Shown piece after piece: positions 50,532 to 60,570 of a DNA stretch of 64,000 nucleotides. This DNA is from Lachnospiraceae bacterium (GTDB lineage: Bacteria; Bacillota; Clostridia; Lachnospirales; Lachnospiraceae), in the NCBI GenBank assembly GCA_019421365.1, contig JAHZFJ010000001.1, positions 1-64,000 of the forward strand, read 5' to 3'. The notes under the pieces are model-generated. The model had not been told where the DNA came from and did no database searches. It saw only the letters and a program-made list of their open reading frames with translations. Position numbers and translations under genes: made by a program. Every line of letters starts with the position of its first letter. Within the stretch, counting starts at the first letter, position 1.

Positions 50532-52272
50532 ACGATTATTAAAAGAATTTAAAGATAATCAAAAACATGTTGTCGGTATGGTGTTAACACAATGGATTTC
50601 TCTATTAGCCAATGTGACATTAATGTTTGTAATAGCAAGTACAATTAACAACATTGTTAATAATACATTTGGATTAGAACAAATGATACCAGTTTTGGTT
50701 ACATTTTTTGCAGTATTACTAATACGCGGAGGTATGACGAAGATTAATGATACTATGTCATACTTAGCAGCTACGAAGGTAAAGAGTGGATTACGTAAAG
50801 TAATCAATCAAAAATTAATGGATATGGGTACAAAATACCGCGAGAGCATGGCTACATCTGAAATCGTTCAGATAAGTACAGAGGGTGTAGAACAGTTAGA
50901 GATTTATTTTGGTAGATATGTACCACAATTTTTCTATAGTTTATTAGCACCAATTACGTTGTTTGTAATTGTAAGTTTTATGAGTATTAAAGTTGCATTA
51001 GTTTTGTTGCTTTGTGTACCGTTAATCCCGGTATCCATTATTGCTGTTCAGAAATTTGCGAAGAAGATGCTTAATAAATACTGGGGAGTGTATACGGGAC
51101 TTGGCGATTCCTTCTTAGAAAATTTACAAGGTTTAACTACGCTTAAGATTTATCAAGCAGATGATCGTTATGCGAAAAAGATGGACGAAGAAGCAGAGAA
51201 GTTCCGTAAGGTTACTATGAGAGTTTTAATTATGCAGTTAAATTCTATTAGTATAATGGATTTAATTGCTTATGGTGGAGCAGCACTTGGTATTATTCTA
51301 AGTATTCTTGAATATAGAAGTGGACAAATTACATTTGCACAATGTTTATTCATTATGTTAATTGCTGCGGATTTCTTTTTACCATTACGTTTGTTGGGAT
51401 CTTTCTTCCATATTGCAATGAATGGAAATGCAGCAGCCAATAAGATTTTTGCTTTGCTTGATACACCTGTAGTTAGAAATGATTCTAGAGTGAATGAGAG
51501 TAAAAGAGAAAAGGATATGCAAACAGATATCAACTTTGATAAGGTTTCATTTGGTTATGAAGAAGGACAAACAGTTATTGATCAAGTTTCATTTACAATC
51601 CCTAAGAATTCTTTCACAGCATTGGTTGGGACTTCTGGTTGTGGAAAGAGTACAATAGCATCGTTAATTATGAATGATAATAGACCTGGCAAAGGGAATA
51701 TATCAATGTGGAATTGTGATATAAATGATTTACCTGAAGAATTCATACATCAAAGAATTACAAGAATTCGCCATGACAGTTATCTATTCAAGGGAACTGT
51801 GGAAGATAACCTTCGTATGGGTAAAGAAGATGCAACAAAAGAAGAGATGTTACAAGCTTTAGAACAAGTGGATCTTCTTGATACCATTATCGAGAAGGGT
51901 GGATTATCTATGGAAATCACAGAAAAAGCATCTAACCTATCTGGTGGACAAAAGCAAAGAATGGCCCTAGCTAGAGCTATCCTACATGACAGTGAAATAT
52001 ATATATTCGATGAAGCAACTTCTAATATTGATGTTGAAAGTGAGAATAAGATTATGGAAGTTATTCATATGCTCTCTAAATCAAAAATGGTAATCTTAAT
52101 ATCTCATAGATTAGCAAATGTAGTAAAAGCAGATCAGGTTCTTGTAATGAAAGATGGTAAAATTATCGAGACAGGAACACATGAAGAGTTAATGAGTAAC
52201 CAAAAGTATTATCATAATTTATATTCAAGTCAAAAAGAATTAGAAAAATATACAGAGGAGGTAGCGAACTAA
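50521..52272 (+). CDS. ABC exporter, CydD-like half transporter
   Basis: The 583-residue protein has an ABC exporter membrane domain of six helices (about 1-310) and an ATPase domain: Walker A GTSGCGKST, signature LSGGQKQRM and Walker B IYIFDEATSNID. The pattern is closest to CydD-type subunits. CydDC exports reduced thiols and supports haem protein assembly in other bacteria, but no cydAB oxidase is in the window, so the substrate is open. GAAAGGAAA precedes the ATG. Forms a heterodimer with the next gene product. Confidence 0.88.
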   Translation: MFHKRLLKEFKDNQKHVVGMVLTQWISLLANVTLMFVIASTINNIVNNTFGLEQMIPVLVTFFAVLLIRGGMTKINDTMSYLAATKVKSGLRKVINQKLMDMGTKYRESMATSEIVQISTEGVEQLEIYFGRYVPQFFYSLLAPITLFVIVSFMSIKVALVLLLCVPLIPVSIIAVQKFAKKMLNKYWGVYTGLGDSFLENLQGLTTLKIYQADDRYAKKMDEEAEKFRKVTMRVLIMQLNSISIMDLIAYGGAALGIILSILEYRSGQITFAQCLFIMLIAADFFLPLRLLGSFFHIAMNGNAAANKIFALLDTPVVRNDSRVNESKREKDMQTDINFDKVSFGYEEGQTVIDQVSFTIPKNSFTALVGTSGCGKSTIASLIMNDNRPGKGNISMWNCDINDLPEEFIHQRITRIRHDSYLFKGTVEDNLRMGKEDATKEEMLQALEQVDLLDTIIEKGGLSMEITEKASNLSGGQKQRMALARAILHDSEIYIFDEATSNIDVESENKIMEVIHMLSKSKMVILISHRLANVVKADQVLVMKDGKIIETGTHEELMSNQKYYHNLYSSQKELEKYTEEVAN

Positions 52273-53918
52273 TGAAACAAAAGAAAAGAAATGGTTTTCA
52301 AACAATGTTAGAGTTAGTTGGTATGATTCGACCTCTATTAGGAGTTATGTTAATAGCAATCCTAATGGGATGCATTGGGAATCTAGTGGCTACCTTTATA
52401 ACAATTCTTGGCGGTTACGGTTTGTTGTCAGTAGCTGGTTTATATACTAAGATTTCGATATCAACGATCTTTACAGTAATTATTATATTTGCAGTGATAC
52501 GTGGTATCTTACGTTATGCAGAACAAGCATGCAATCACTATATTGCCTTTAAGTTATTAGCTAGAATCCGTCACAAGGTGTTTGCTTCACTACGTCGTCT
52601 AGCACCTGCTAAGCTAGATGGGAATGATAAAGGTAACCTAATATCTATCATTACTAGTGATATTGAATTATTAGAAGTATTCTATGCACACACTATTTCG
52701 CCAATTGCCATTGCGATTATAACTTCTGTGTTTATGTGTATCTTCTTGGGACTTATCAACCCTATATTAGCTGTAGTTGCACTAGTATTCTATCTCTTAA
52801 TAGGTTTAATAGTGCCTGTGTTAAATAGTAGAGGAGGTAGAGATAAAGGACAAGAATTCAGAAATTCTTTTGGTGATTTGAATACCTCTGTTCTCGATAA
52901 TCTTTATGGATTAGAAGAAATTATACAATATGGACAACAAGAGAAGCGACAAAGTTACTTAGCAGAGAAGACTGAGAGTTTAGAAAAAATCTCAAAGAAA
53001 CTAAAGAACGAAGAAAGTGTACAAAAGATTGCTACGGATTGGATTATTCTACTTGCAGGAATCACAATGCTTGGTGTATCCGGATATCTTGCTAGTAATG
53101 GAGAAATAGACGGCGGCATGGCACTTATAGCAACTATTGCAATGATAAGTTCATTTGGTCCAACAGCTGCATTATCTGCTTTATCCAATAACTTGAATCA
53201 TACATTAGCTAGTGGAAATCGTGTTCTTGATTTGTTGAGTGAAGAACCACTTGTACTTGATAATGTTGATGGTAAAGAAGAGTGTAGCGGTGATATCACA
53301 TGTGATAGTGTTACATTCGGATATGAGAATAAGAAAGTATTAAGTAACTTTAATGAGACATTTGCTGAAAATCAAATTCATGGAATCTTAGGTAAGAGTG
53401 GTTGTGGAAAGTCTACTTTACTTAAATTACTAATGCGATTCTACGAAACCGATCAAGGTACAATATCTTATGGTAAGAATGATGTTAATACAATTAAGAC
53501 AGAGGCGTTGCGTAAAAATATCTCATATGTAACACAAGAGACATATCTTTTCCATGATACGATTGAAAATAATATTAAGATTGCAAAAGAAGATGCAACA
53601 AGAGAAGAAGTAGTTGCAGCAGCAAAAAAGGCATCTATCCATGATTTTATTCTATCACTTCCAAATGGTTATGATACCAAAGTAAGTGAGTTAGGAGAAT
53701 CCTTATCTGGAGGGGAAAGACAGAGAATTGGTATTGCAAGAGCATTCCTTCATGAAAGTAACATCATTTTATTAGATGAACCAACAAGTAATATTGATAG
53801 TCTGAATGAAGCAATTATTCTTAAGAGCTTAAAGAAGGAAAAAGAGGATAAAACAGTTATTCTTGTTTCTCATCGTAAATCTACAATGGGTATTGTTGAT
53901 CATTTGGTTAATATGTAA
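52272..53918 (+). CDS. ABC exporter, CydC-like half transporter
   Basis: The 548-residue partner has six membrane helices (about 15-310) and an ATPase domain: Walker A GKSGCGKST, signature LSGGERQRI and Walker B IILLDEPTSNID. It starts on the last base of the preceding stop (TAATG), with AGAGGAGG upstream, so the pair is translationally coupled. CydC-like by position and sequence pattern. It ends the operon; no clear terminator follows, only a small GGTC/GACC hairpin near 54035. Confidence 0.88.
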   Translation: MKQKKRNGFQTMLELVGMIRPLLGVMLIAILMGCIGNLVATFITILGGYGLLSVAGLYTKISISTIFTVIIIFAVIRGILRYAEQACNHYIAFKLLARIRHKVFASLRRLAPAKLDGNDKGNLISIITSDIELLEVFYAHTISPIAIAIITSVFMCIFLGLINPILAVVALVFYLLIGLIVPVLNSRGGRDKGQEFRNSFGDLNTSVLDNLYGLEEIIQYGQQEKRQSYLAEKTESLEKISKKLKNEESVQKIATDWIILLAGITMLGVSGYLASNGEIDGGMALIATIAMISSFGPTAALSALSNNLNHTLASGNRVLDLLSEEPLVLDNVDGKEECSGDITCDSVTFGYENKKVLSNFNETFAENQIHGILGKSGCGKSTLLKLLMRFYETDQGTISYGKNDVNTIKTEALRKNISYVTQETYLFHDTIENNIKIAKEDATREEVVAAAKKASIHDFILSLPNGYDTKVSELGESLSGGERQRIGIARAFLHESNIILLDEPTSNIDSLNEAIILKSLKKEKEDKTVILVSHRKSTMGIVDHLVNM

Positions 53919-54145
53919 ATCTAAAAGAGTGTCATAATTAAATAGTATTTTATGTTGATAAAAATAGGAAATAATAACCTAAATTAATAATTAATAGTTG
54001 AAATCTCAAGTTTATTCTGATAGGATTATAGAAGTGGTCTTTCGACCAATATGCAAGATATAAAAAAGAATAGCCACATTCTTATCTTTAGCATAATAGG
54101 TGGTGCGTGTTATAGGGAATCTTATGATACAATAAGGGAGGAATA

Positions 54146-54643
54146 ATGAAAAAATTCAACAAAATATTAATGGTGGTTCTAACATTATGTTTCGCTTTTG
54201 CGTTAACAGGATGCTCTGACAAAAAGGCAGAACAAAAATACTATGATGATGTTATGGCAGCTGTGAACAATGCAACAACTGCAAACTCTACATTAATCAC
54301 TGATTTACAAACGTTTCTTACTGACGTAACAAACGAAGATGCAAAAAAAGCTGCTCTTGAAGATCTTGATACAATGGAAGCTGAATTTACAACATTAAGA
54401 GATTTAAATGCTCCTAAAATCTACAAAGAAGCACAAGTGGTTTTTAAGGAAGGTGCAGAAGCAGCAATTAGTGGTATTGGAGTTTATCGCACAGCAATTG
54501 AAGGGGTTACAGAAGAGACAATCTCAGACGAAGGATTATATAATGCATTCTATGCTTCGATTGAAGAAGGCGACGAATATATGACTACTTCTAATTCAAA
54601 GATTACAGAAGCAGCGCAAATCGCTGATGATGCTCAAAAGTAA
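54146..54643 (+). CDS. Putative lipoprotein, 165 residues
   Basis: The signal peptide ends in the lipobox LTGC (Cys about 23). The mature part is an almost wholly helical, acidic protein (for example DLQTFLTDVTNEDAKKAALEDLDTMEAEF) that may form a helical bundle. GGGAGG precedes the ATG. It is a single gene followed by an AT microsatellite and a terminator. No function is recognised. Confidence 0.8.
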   Translation: MKKFNKILMVVLTLCFAFALTGCSDKKAEQKYYDDVMAAVNNATTANSTLITDLQTFLTDVTNEDAKKAALEDLDTMEAEFTTLRDLNAPKIYKEAQVVFKEGAEAAISGIGVYRTAIEGVTEETISDEGLYNAFYASIEEGDEYMTTSNSKITEAAQIADDAQK

Positions 54644-54716
54644 ATAAAATAAAATAAAATAAAATAAAATAAAAATAGTTTAAAAGATAAAATAATTTAT
54701 AAGATAAAATAATTTA
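54642..54716. repeat. AAAAT microsatellite and a 17-bp tandem repeat
   Basis: About six AAAAT units start within the stop codon region of the preceding gene (54642-54675). Then AAGATAAAATAATTTAT occurs twice in tandem (about 54684-54717). Such tracts can vary in copy number by slippage. They lie in the 3' untranslated region of the lipoprotein gene. Confidence 0.75.
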
Positions 54717-54729
54717 TAAATAAATTAAG

Positions 54730-54768
54730 AAGCTGAAATTAGTTATAATTAACTGATTTCAGCTTTTT
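54730..54768 (+). terminator. Intrinsic terminator after the 54.1-kb lipoprotein
   Basis: AAGCTGAAATTAGTTA (54730-54745) pairs with TAACTGATTTCAGCTT (54750-54765) with one mismatch, followed by TTT. The 200 bp from here to the next gene hold no other clear feature except an AGAAGGAGGAGG ribosome site at its end. Confidence 0.85.
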
Positions 54769-54971
54769 ACTCTATAAATGTAAAAAAAGGTTTACAAATG
54801 AGAAATTCTGGGATATAATCAATTTTATCTGAAACAAGTCTTTAATTATCTGGTTTATCGTTTAATTCATTTAATTTCAAAGTTTATCCATTATTTAGTA
54901 CGAAGTATATTCAGGTATCTGCAAGTATAGTATTTACATGTCATTTTATCAGATATCAAGAAGGAGGAGGA

Positions 54972-55619
54972 ATGGCTAAGTCAATAGCTTTTATTGGAGT
55001 GCCTAGCCGAGATATCATATATTATGTAGGAAGATTACTGCGTATATGTGGGCAAGAGGTGCTGATTGTTACATACAAGGAGGGGGAGGAGAAGGAATAT
55101 CAACCCAGTTATTATATGGGACTTGATTGGTTAACATGTAGTAAAGAGTGGCTTCAGGTTCACGAGGAAATCTTAGGTGATTATTCATATGTATTATATG
55201 AATTGGAACTTAACGAGGTGGAATTATATAATGATATATATTATATCTTTGATTATATAGTTGGAATAACCACTCTATATAAGAATACTATGAAGGATAT
55301 AGCAAAGACGATTCTTAGTTATAATAAGCAATGTATCTTAATCGTGAGAGGAATCTGTAGTAAAAGGCTTGATAGTAATTATTTCATTCGTAATTATCCG
55401 GATTGTAAAGAATTATGTAGTATGTGTGAGATTTGGATTGATAGTTATGACACGTATTATAAACAATGTTTAGAGCTAGAAGAAATGAAGAATTTTAAAA
55501 GATTGTCAGATGATATGGTTAAAGCCTTATCTCGTATACTACTGGAGCTACAGATTTTCACGAACAAGGAAATTCATAATGCAATAAAACAATTAAAAAA
55601 AGGAGTGGTGGAATGTTAA
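54972..55619 (+). CDS. Tad-locus protein of unknown function, 215 residues
   Basis: The first gene of the Tad-type cluster. The start SIAFIGVPSRDIIYYVGRLLRICGQEVLIVTY looks like the first strand and helix of a ParA/MinD-type fold, but the P-loop is missing. The middle and end have no recognised motif. GGAGGAGGA precedes the ATG. It overlaps the TadZ-like gene by 7 bp, so both are coupled. It could be a degenerate, non-ATP-binding partner of that protein. Confidence 0.65.
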   Translation: MAKSIAFIGVPSRDIIYYVGRLLRICGQEVLIVTYKEGEEKEYQPSYYMGLDWLTCSKEWLQVHEEILGDYSYVLYELELNEVELYNDIYYIFDYIVGITTLYKNTMKDIAKTILSYNKQCILIVRGICSKRLDSNYFIRNYPDCKELCSMCEIWIDSYDTYYKQCLELEEMKNFKRLSDDMVKALSRILLELQIFTNKEIHNAIKQLKKGVVEC

Positions 55620-56521
55620 TTGCATTTTATAGTAATGTTAGGGGGAATGCAGGTACTACAAGTAATCTTTGTTGTTTGGCTACTTATCTGGCAATTAGAA
55701 GAAAACAAAAGATTTTATTGTGGGAAAATCATACGAATTGGAATATGATTGGGGATAATGTTACAGAAAGAACAAGGCTATCGCTTCTTTATGAAAGTCT
55801 TGATTCCTATCACATTAACGGTTCGAAGGAGCTGTTTTGTAGGTTACAACGAAGAGAAAATCTTGATTTATCTATTCAAGTACAAGAATTGGCAAAAGAA
55901 CTGTACCCAGATACATTATACTATCTTCCGAATCGTCAGATTGAAAGTTCACTTTTTGAGAAAGATGTTGCCAGAGTATTACCACGCCTAATAAAATTAT
56001 GCAAAGAGAGTGAGGATCTTGTGTTTATTGATTTGCAAGACATCACAAAGGAGAGTACACGCTATATCCTAGAACACTCAAACCTTGTTATAATGAATCT
56101 TATGCAATATGTTAATCACATGGATAGTAAATTAATTAGTAATGATATATCTATATCGAAGATTCGATATCTTATTGGCAACTATCAGCCAAATTCCAAG
56201 TATAATATTAAAAACATATGTAGACGATACAAAATTTCTAATATGGATATCGCAATGATACCTTATAATACATTGTGTAGGGAGGCGATGACAGAGGGGA
56301 AATTACTTGATTTTATGTCAGCGAACATAGAATGTTCTGAGGAGGATTCTAATTATTCTTTCATGCATGCAGTTGAACAAGCTGTCGAGATGTTAAACGA
56401 AGCCGTCGACGAAGTTAAGCAATCAAAAGTAAAGCAAGATGCCGCACTTCCTATAAAAGCGGAGATAGATAAACCGTTACAATCTATTAGTAAAGGTAGG
56501 TGTGAAGACTGTTACATATAG
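55613..56521 (+). CDS. TadZ/CpaE-like ParA-family protein
   Basis: The 302-residue protein begins MLIAFYSNVRGNAGTTSNLCCLATYL, a deviant Walker A of the ParA/MinD type in which the two lysines are lost or replaced (GNAGTTS). VFIDLQDITKESTRYILEHSNLVIMNL resembles the Walker B and following strand. TadZ/CpaE proteins place the pilus machine at the pole. The usual response-regulator-like N domain is absent. AAAAGGAGTGGTGG precedes the ATG. Confidence 0.72.
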   Translation: MLIAFYSNVRGNAGTTSNLCCLATYLAIRRKQKILLWENHTNWNMIGDNVTERTRLSLLYESLDSYHINGSKELFCRLQRRENLDLSIQVQELAKELYPDTLYYLPNRQIESSLFEKDVARVLPRLIKLCKESEDLVFIDLQDITKESTRYILEHSNLVIMNLMQYVNHMDSKLISNDISISKIRYLIGNYQPNSKYNIKNICRRYKISNMDIAMIPYNTLCREAMTEGKLLDFMSANIECSEEDSNYSFMHAVEQAVEMLNEAVDEVKQSKVKQDAALPIKAEIDKPLQSISKGRCEDCYI

Positions 56522-56565
56522 GTAAAAGACAGAATATAAAATCTGAGATAAAACAAATTCTAGAT

Positions 56566-58236
56566 ATGGATACATTACGAATAGAAGTTCAGAATACATT
56601 TCGTGATATCTTGCGTACGCATATCTTTGATAGCAATGCTAGTTTTGTAGAGCAGCAAAGACAGATACAAAGAAGAAGGGAATTGAGAAGTGCTTTAAAA
56701 ACATGTACATTCGGTGATTGGCAAGCCAAATTATATATTAAGGAATACATCGTAGATATACTAATTAGTAAATTTCAATTCACAGAAGGAGATCTTGAAC
56801 GTTTCATCGCTTTTGAGAGTGGAAATCTCTCGACTAGAGACAAATTTGATATCTTATTATATCACTACATACAAATGTATGAGAATCGCGCGTTGATTTT
56901 TATGATAGAGGATAACAAGTTAGATCAGCCTAAGATTAATGATGATGGAGAAGTGTATTATGAAATCTCGGAGGATCAAATCAATGCTATCTATCGACGG
57001 AACCATATGTACTTAGATTTGTATGATAAACTGCAGATTCTTAGTCAGAGATTATATTCCTGGTATCGAGGAAATGGTGTAATTGATGAGATTCGCGATA
57101 TGACCATAGATGGTGTATCAGCAGGGGTATCAGGTATTACTAATGGCATGGAGGTTGAACGGTTTGGAGAAGTACGAGTTTTGCCTGCATCCTATGAGAG
57201 TATCTGGTTATTCTATAAGGGAAAATCCATTCATTTATCATTCTTAGGATTTGAAAGTGAGAAAGAACTGATACGAGTATGCAAGAATATCTATCGATAT
57301 AATAACCCAGGCCAATTGTCAGAGGTACGTGGATACATAGTGAATGAGATGATGGATGGTTCTCGTGTTGCAGTTGCAAGACCACCATTTTGCGAAGGTT
57401 GGGTTTTATTCATTCGTAAGTTCCATCAGGAATTACAAAGAGATATTCATAGTTTAATTACGGATGGCAATTGTATGATTCCAATTCAATTAATGAAATG
57501 GCTGATTAGAGGTTGTCAGGTTATTGCGATAACTGGAGAACAAGGTTCTGGTAAAACAACTTTATTAATGTCTTTAATTCGCTATATTCGCCCTACGTAT
57601 AATCTGAGAGTACAGGAATTATCCTTTGAATTACACTTAAGAAAAATTTATCCAAGGAGGAATATTGTATCTTTCAAAGAAACGGATTATGTTAGTGGTA
57701 TTGAGGGATTGGATTTTTCTAAGAAGACTGATGGAAGTGTTAATATCTTAGGTGAAGTGGCTACAGCAAGCGTTGCTAGTTGGATGATATCAATGTCACA
57801 GGTTGCATCACTCTTTACGTTGTTTACTCACCATGCAAAGACTACAAAAGACTTGGTTTATTCTATGAGGAATGCGTTACTTACTGAGGGAGGATTTCAT
57901 AATGAAGTTGCGGCAACAAGGCAGGTAGTTGATGCAATTCAATTTGATGTTCATATGTGTAAACATGCTGATGGTCACAGGTATATAGAAAGAATCTCAC
58001 AGATCATTCCTGTTAGGCAGAGTGTTATACAAACTTGCTATCGTCCTTCGAAAGAGGATGAGGTAATAGAGCCACAGTTTATAGTTCAAGATATTGTAGT
58101 TTATGAGAATGGAATGTATGTGCTAAAGAATCCTATAAGTGAGGAGATTAGGCATCATATAATGAAACATCTTACATCATCTGAGGAAGAGGAATTTATT
58201 AAGAATCAACAGGAATGGGGGCAGGTGTACCTATGA
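56566..58236 (+). CDS. CpaF/TadA-type secretion ATPase
   Basis: The 556-residue protein has a long N-terminal region, then a type II/IV secretion ATPase core with Walker A GEQGSGKTT (324-332), the DGVSAGVSG region before it, and an Asp/His-box-like segment (SLFTLFTHHAKTTKDLVYSMRNALL). TadA ATPases power assembly of Flp-type pili. The Walker B acid is expected at SVNILGEVATASVA, giving Glu. The ribosome site before ATG 56566 is poor, so the start is uncertain. It is coupled to the platform gene. Confidence 0.83.
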   Translation: MDTLRIEVQNTFRDILRTHIFDSNASFVEQQRQIQRRRELRSALKTCTFGDWQAKLYIKEYIVDILISKFQFTEGDLERFIAFESGNLSTRDKFDILLYHYIQMYENRALIFMIEDNKLDQPKINDDGEVYYEISEDQINAIYRRNHMYLDLYDKLQILSQRLYSWYRGNGVIDEIRDMTIDGVSAGVSGITNGMEVERFGEVRVLPASYESIWLFYKGKSIHLSFLGFESEKELIRVCKNIYRYNNPGQLSEVRGYIVNEMMDGSRVAVARPPFCEGWVLFIRKFHQELQRDIHSLITDGNCMIPIQLMKWLIRGCQVIAITGEQGSGKTTLLMSLIRYIRPTYNLRVQELSFELHLRKIYPRRNIVSFKETDYVSGIEGLDFSKKTDGSVNILGEVATASVASWMISMSQVASLFTLFTHHAKTTKDLVYSMRNALLTEGGFHNEVAATRQVVDAIQFDVHMCKHADGHRYIERISQIIPVRQSVIQTCYRPSKEDEVIEPQFIVQDIVVYENGMYVLKNPISEEIRHHIMKHLTSSEEEEFIKNQQEWGQVYL

Positions 58237-59894
58237 TGTCAAGGTTCTTAAAAACAAGAAGATTGATTCAAGAATGGATTATACCAGGTGAAGAAGAGAA
58301 AATTTCTTATCTGACTAGAAGGTATTTGTATACAGAACTGACTCTTATTTTTATATTTGTATGTATAAGTTTATTTGCTTGGAAGCTATGTTTTGAGAGC
58401 GTATTGATGATTTTAATGGGGGCCTATCTAGTGAGTCTTTATTACCGTTTCTACTATACCAGGAAGAAATATATGAGTTTGTTATTACAATTTGAACAGT
58501 TCCTAGTAAATGTAAGAAATATATACCAGAATACTGGAATGGTTGAAGAAGCATTACAAGAATCTATATGGGAGACTGAGGAAGAGATATCAAGTCATAT
58601 GCAGCAACTTTTCATGGCTTTAGAACTAGAAGATAATGAAGAATTACAAGAGTTTAAAGAAGGAATATCTTTTCCCTATATTCTGACATTCTATATATTA
58701 TGTAGAACGTGTATTACTTATGGAGATTCCTATACAGATGGGAAATCAGCTTTTCTGAGCAATATGAATCATCTTAAAGAGGAGATTCATAATGAAGTAT
58801 TACGTCGAAGACGTTTGAATCATGTATTCAGTGGATTATTGTTCGTTACTGTATTCCCAGTACTTTTTATCGACTTTATTAGAAATTGGAGTATAGGGAA
58901 TCTTCCAGAATTAATAAGATATTATGACGGTGGATATGGATTAATTGTCAAATTCACATTATGTGTGGTCACAATAATTACGTTTAGGTTAATACAATAT
59001 CTAGTGGAACCAAGAGAGTTAGTGAAGAGACCTCATTTCTACTTAGAGAAGCTTTGTAATATAAACATAATAAAACAATTCTTAATAGAGCATATTCATA
59101 AAAGAGAAGATAAGTGGCAGAAAGTATATCGAGATCTAGTAAGTATTTCTTCGAGTTATACAGTTCCACAATTCCTGTTTATGAAGATCAGTTTAGCGGC
59201 TTGTTCTTTAATAATCACTAGTATGGTTATGATACTTATGGTTATTCGGGAAAATAGCGTATCTCTAATTACCACATCATTGTTGTATACAGAGCAAGAA
59301 ATTACGGTGGCCGTGGGAGATACGAATTATCTTATGATTTTCTTTTGCATTATTCTAATTACGATTTTCTCGTATTATATTCCAAACATACAATTAATTA
59401 TTAAATTAGCTTGTGGCAACCGTGATGTAGAGGATGAATTAATGCGTCTACAAGCAGTGTTGATTATGTTGACGCCAATAAGAAGAATGACAGTAGAGAC
59501 TTTATTAGAGTGGCTAGCGTATGCAAGTGAGATCTTTTTACCTGTGATTAATGAGGGAATAGATTGCTTTTTGCAGGATAATGAAAAGTCTTTAGATATC
59601 ATGTACCAATCATGTAATAATGACTCATTTAGGCATCTTATTAAGAATCTTGAGGTTAGTGATCGAATCGGAATATGCCATGCATTTGAAGAGGTGCCTG
59701 GTGACTATTCTTATAATATAGAAAAAAGGAAGCAGGAAAACGAGATGCGTACAGATAACCAAGGAGCTATAGGAGAATTCATTGCATTCTTTCCGATGGT
59801 TTTATTAATTGGTGGATATCTCATTGTACCGTTTATTCTAGAAAGTATATCTCAGTTTATGACTTATGTAAGTCAGATACAGGGAATGAGTTAG
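58233..59894 (+). CDS. Fused TadB-TadC-like inner membrane platform protein
   Basis: The 553-residue protein contains two T2SSF-like modules in one chain. The first (about 70-225) has QFEQFLVNVRNIYQNTGMVEEAL and a membrane pair after RRRRLNHVFSGLLFV. The second (about 390-550) has VEDELMRLQAVLIMLTPIRRMTVETLLEWL and a final membrane helix after GAIGEFIAFFP. Classical Tad loci encode TadB and TadC as separate ~300-residue proteins. ATG 58233 overlaps the ATPase stop and has GCAGGTG upstream; an ATG at 58215 is possible. Confidence 0.75.
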   Translation: MMSRFLKTRRLIQEWIIPGEEEKISYLTRRYLYTELTLIFIFVCISLFAWKLCFESVLMILMGAYLVSLYYRFYYTRKKYMSLLLQFEQFLVNVRNIYQNTGMVEEALQESIWETEEEISSHMQQLFMALELEDNEELQEFKEGISFPYILTFYILCRTCITYGDSYTDGKSAFLSNMNHLKEEIHNEVLRRRRLNHVFSGLLFVTVFPVLFIDFIRNWSIGNLPELIRYYDGGYGLIVKFTLCVVTIITFRLIQYLVEPRELVKRPHFYLEKLCNINIIKQFLIEHIHKREDKWQKVYRDLVSISSSYTVPQFLFMKISLAACSLIITSMVMILMVIRENSVSLITTSLLYTEQEITVAVGDTNYLMIFFCIILITIFSYYIPNIQLIIKLACGNRDVEDELMRLQAVLIMLTPIRRMTVETLLEWLAYASEIFLPVINEGIDCFLQDNEKSLDIMYQSCNNDSFRHLIKNLEVSDRIGICHAFEEVPGDYSYNIEKRKQENEMRTDNQGAIGEFIAFFPMVLLIGGYLIVPFILESISQFMTYVSQIQGMS

Positions 59895-59945
59895 TATTAG
59901 TAGCAGATAAGTACAATAACAGTATGTAGAACAAGGAGGAGTTAC

Positions 59946-60398
59946 ATGGATAATAGTTTAAAGGGATTAATTTTAGCAGCAGGTACAATAATTACTTGTA
60001 TCGTAATATCATTAGGGTTTTATATATCAAGAGAGGCAAGAGATACAGCAGCAAGTGGTGCGGGACAGATTTCAAAGTTAAATGCAGAATTTAATGAAAG
60101 CGATAAGGTTATGTATGATGGCTTGAGTGTATCAGGAAGTGAAGTAGTTAATGTAATTAATAAGTTCAAGAATGGAGATATTTCTATCCAAGTAAATACG
60201 AAGAAATCATCTATCTATTACGTAAATGTTCTTGATGACAAACAGACTGAAATTATCGGATCAAGCAGTGCCTCTGTTAAGACAGCTCAGAATTCTCAAA
60301 GCAATACGTATATCAATCCTAATGGTCAATTTCTAGGAAGTATCATTCGTGATGTGAATTACACCATTATTGGTATCATATTTTCACAGGTTAATTAA
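59946..60398 (+). CDS. Pilin-like small membrane-anchored protein
   Basis: The 150-residue protein begins MDNSLKGLILAAGTIITCIVISLGFYI, a short polar leader and one hydrophobic helix as in pilins and pseudopilins, followed by a soluble domain with Ser/Asn-rich stretches. The Glu5 and Tyr of classical Flp pilins are not present after Gly7. AAGGAGGAG precedes the ATG. It is the best candidate for the major structural subunit of the locus. Confidence 0.65.
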   Translation: MDNSLKGLILAAGTIITCIVISLGFYISREARDTAASGAGQISKLNAEFNESDKVMYDGLSVSGSEVVNVINKFKNGDISIQVNTKKSSIYYVNVLDDKQTEIIGSSSASVKTAQNSQSNTYINPNGQFLGSIIRDVNYTIIGIIFSQVN

Positions 60399-60401
60399 AC
60401 T

Positions 60402-60560
60402 ATGGAAAATGCAAATGAGTTATTAGTTAGTATGGCAGCTGTCGTATGTTTTTGTATAGCAGTATCTCTTCTTGTATATGTTACACATACCTTAAACCAA
60501 GAAGTAGATTTGATATCGAGATATATCTATGAACAACATGCGATCTATCCATATCAATGA
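60402..60560 (+). CDS. Small single-helix membrane protein, 52 residues
   Basis: ATG 60402 opens a 52-codon frame (MENANELLVSMAAVVCFCIA start) with one hydrophobic helix (about 7-28) and a polar end (RYIYEQHAIYPYQ). It begins 3 bases after the pilin-like gene and ends 10 bases before the next. The tight packing supports a real gene although the ribosome site is weak. Function unknown; pseudopilin or assembly factor possible. Confidence 0.6.
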   Translation: MENANELLVSMAAVVCFCIAVSLLVYVTHTLNQEVDLISRYIYEQHAIYPYQ

Positions 60561-60570
60561 GGTGTAAGAA

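Noticed and set aside
54110..54145. TACAAT at about 54129 as -10 box of the lipoprotein gene
   Set aside because: It is so close to the ribosome site and start codon that a transcript starting there would have almost no leader; no -35 box was found.
55749..55991. 80-codon alternative frame in the TadZ-like gene
   Set aside because: Contained in a coupled gene of the Tad locus and without a ribosome site.
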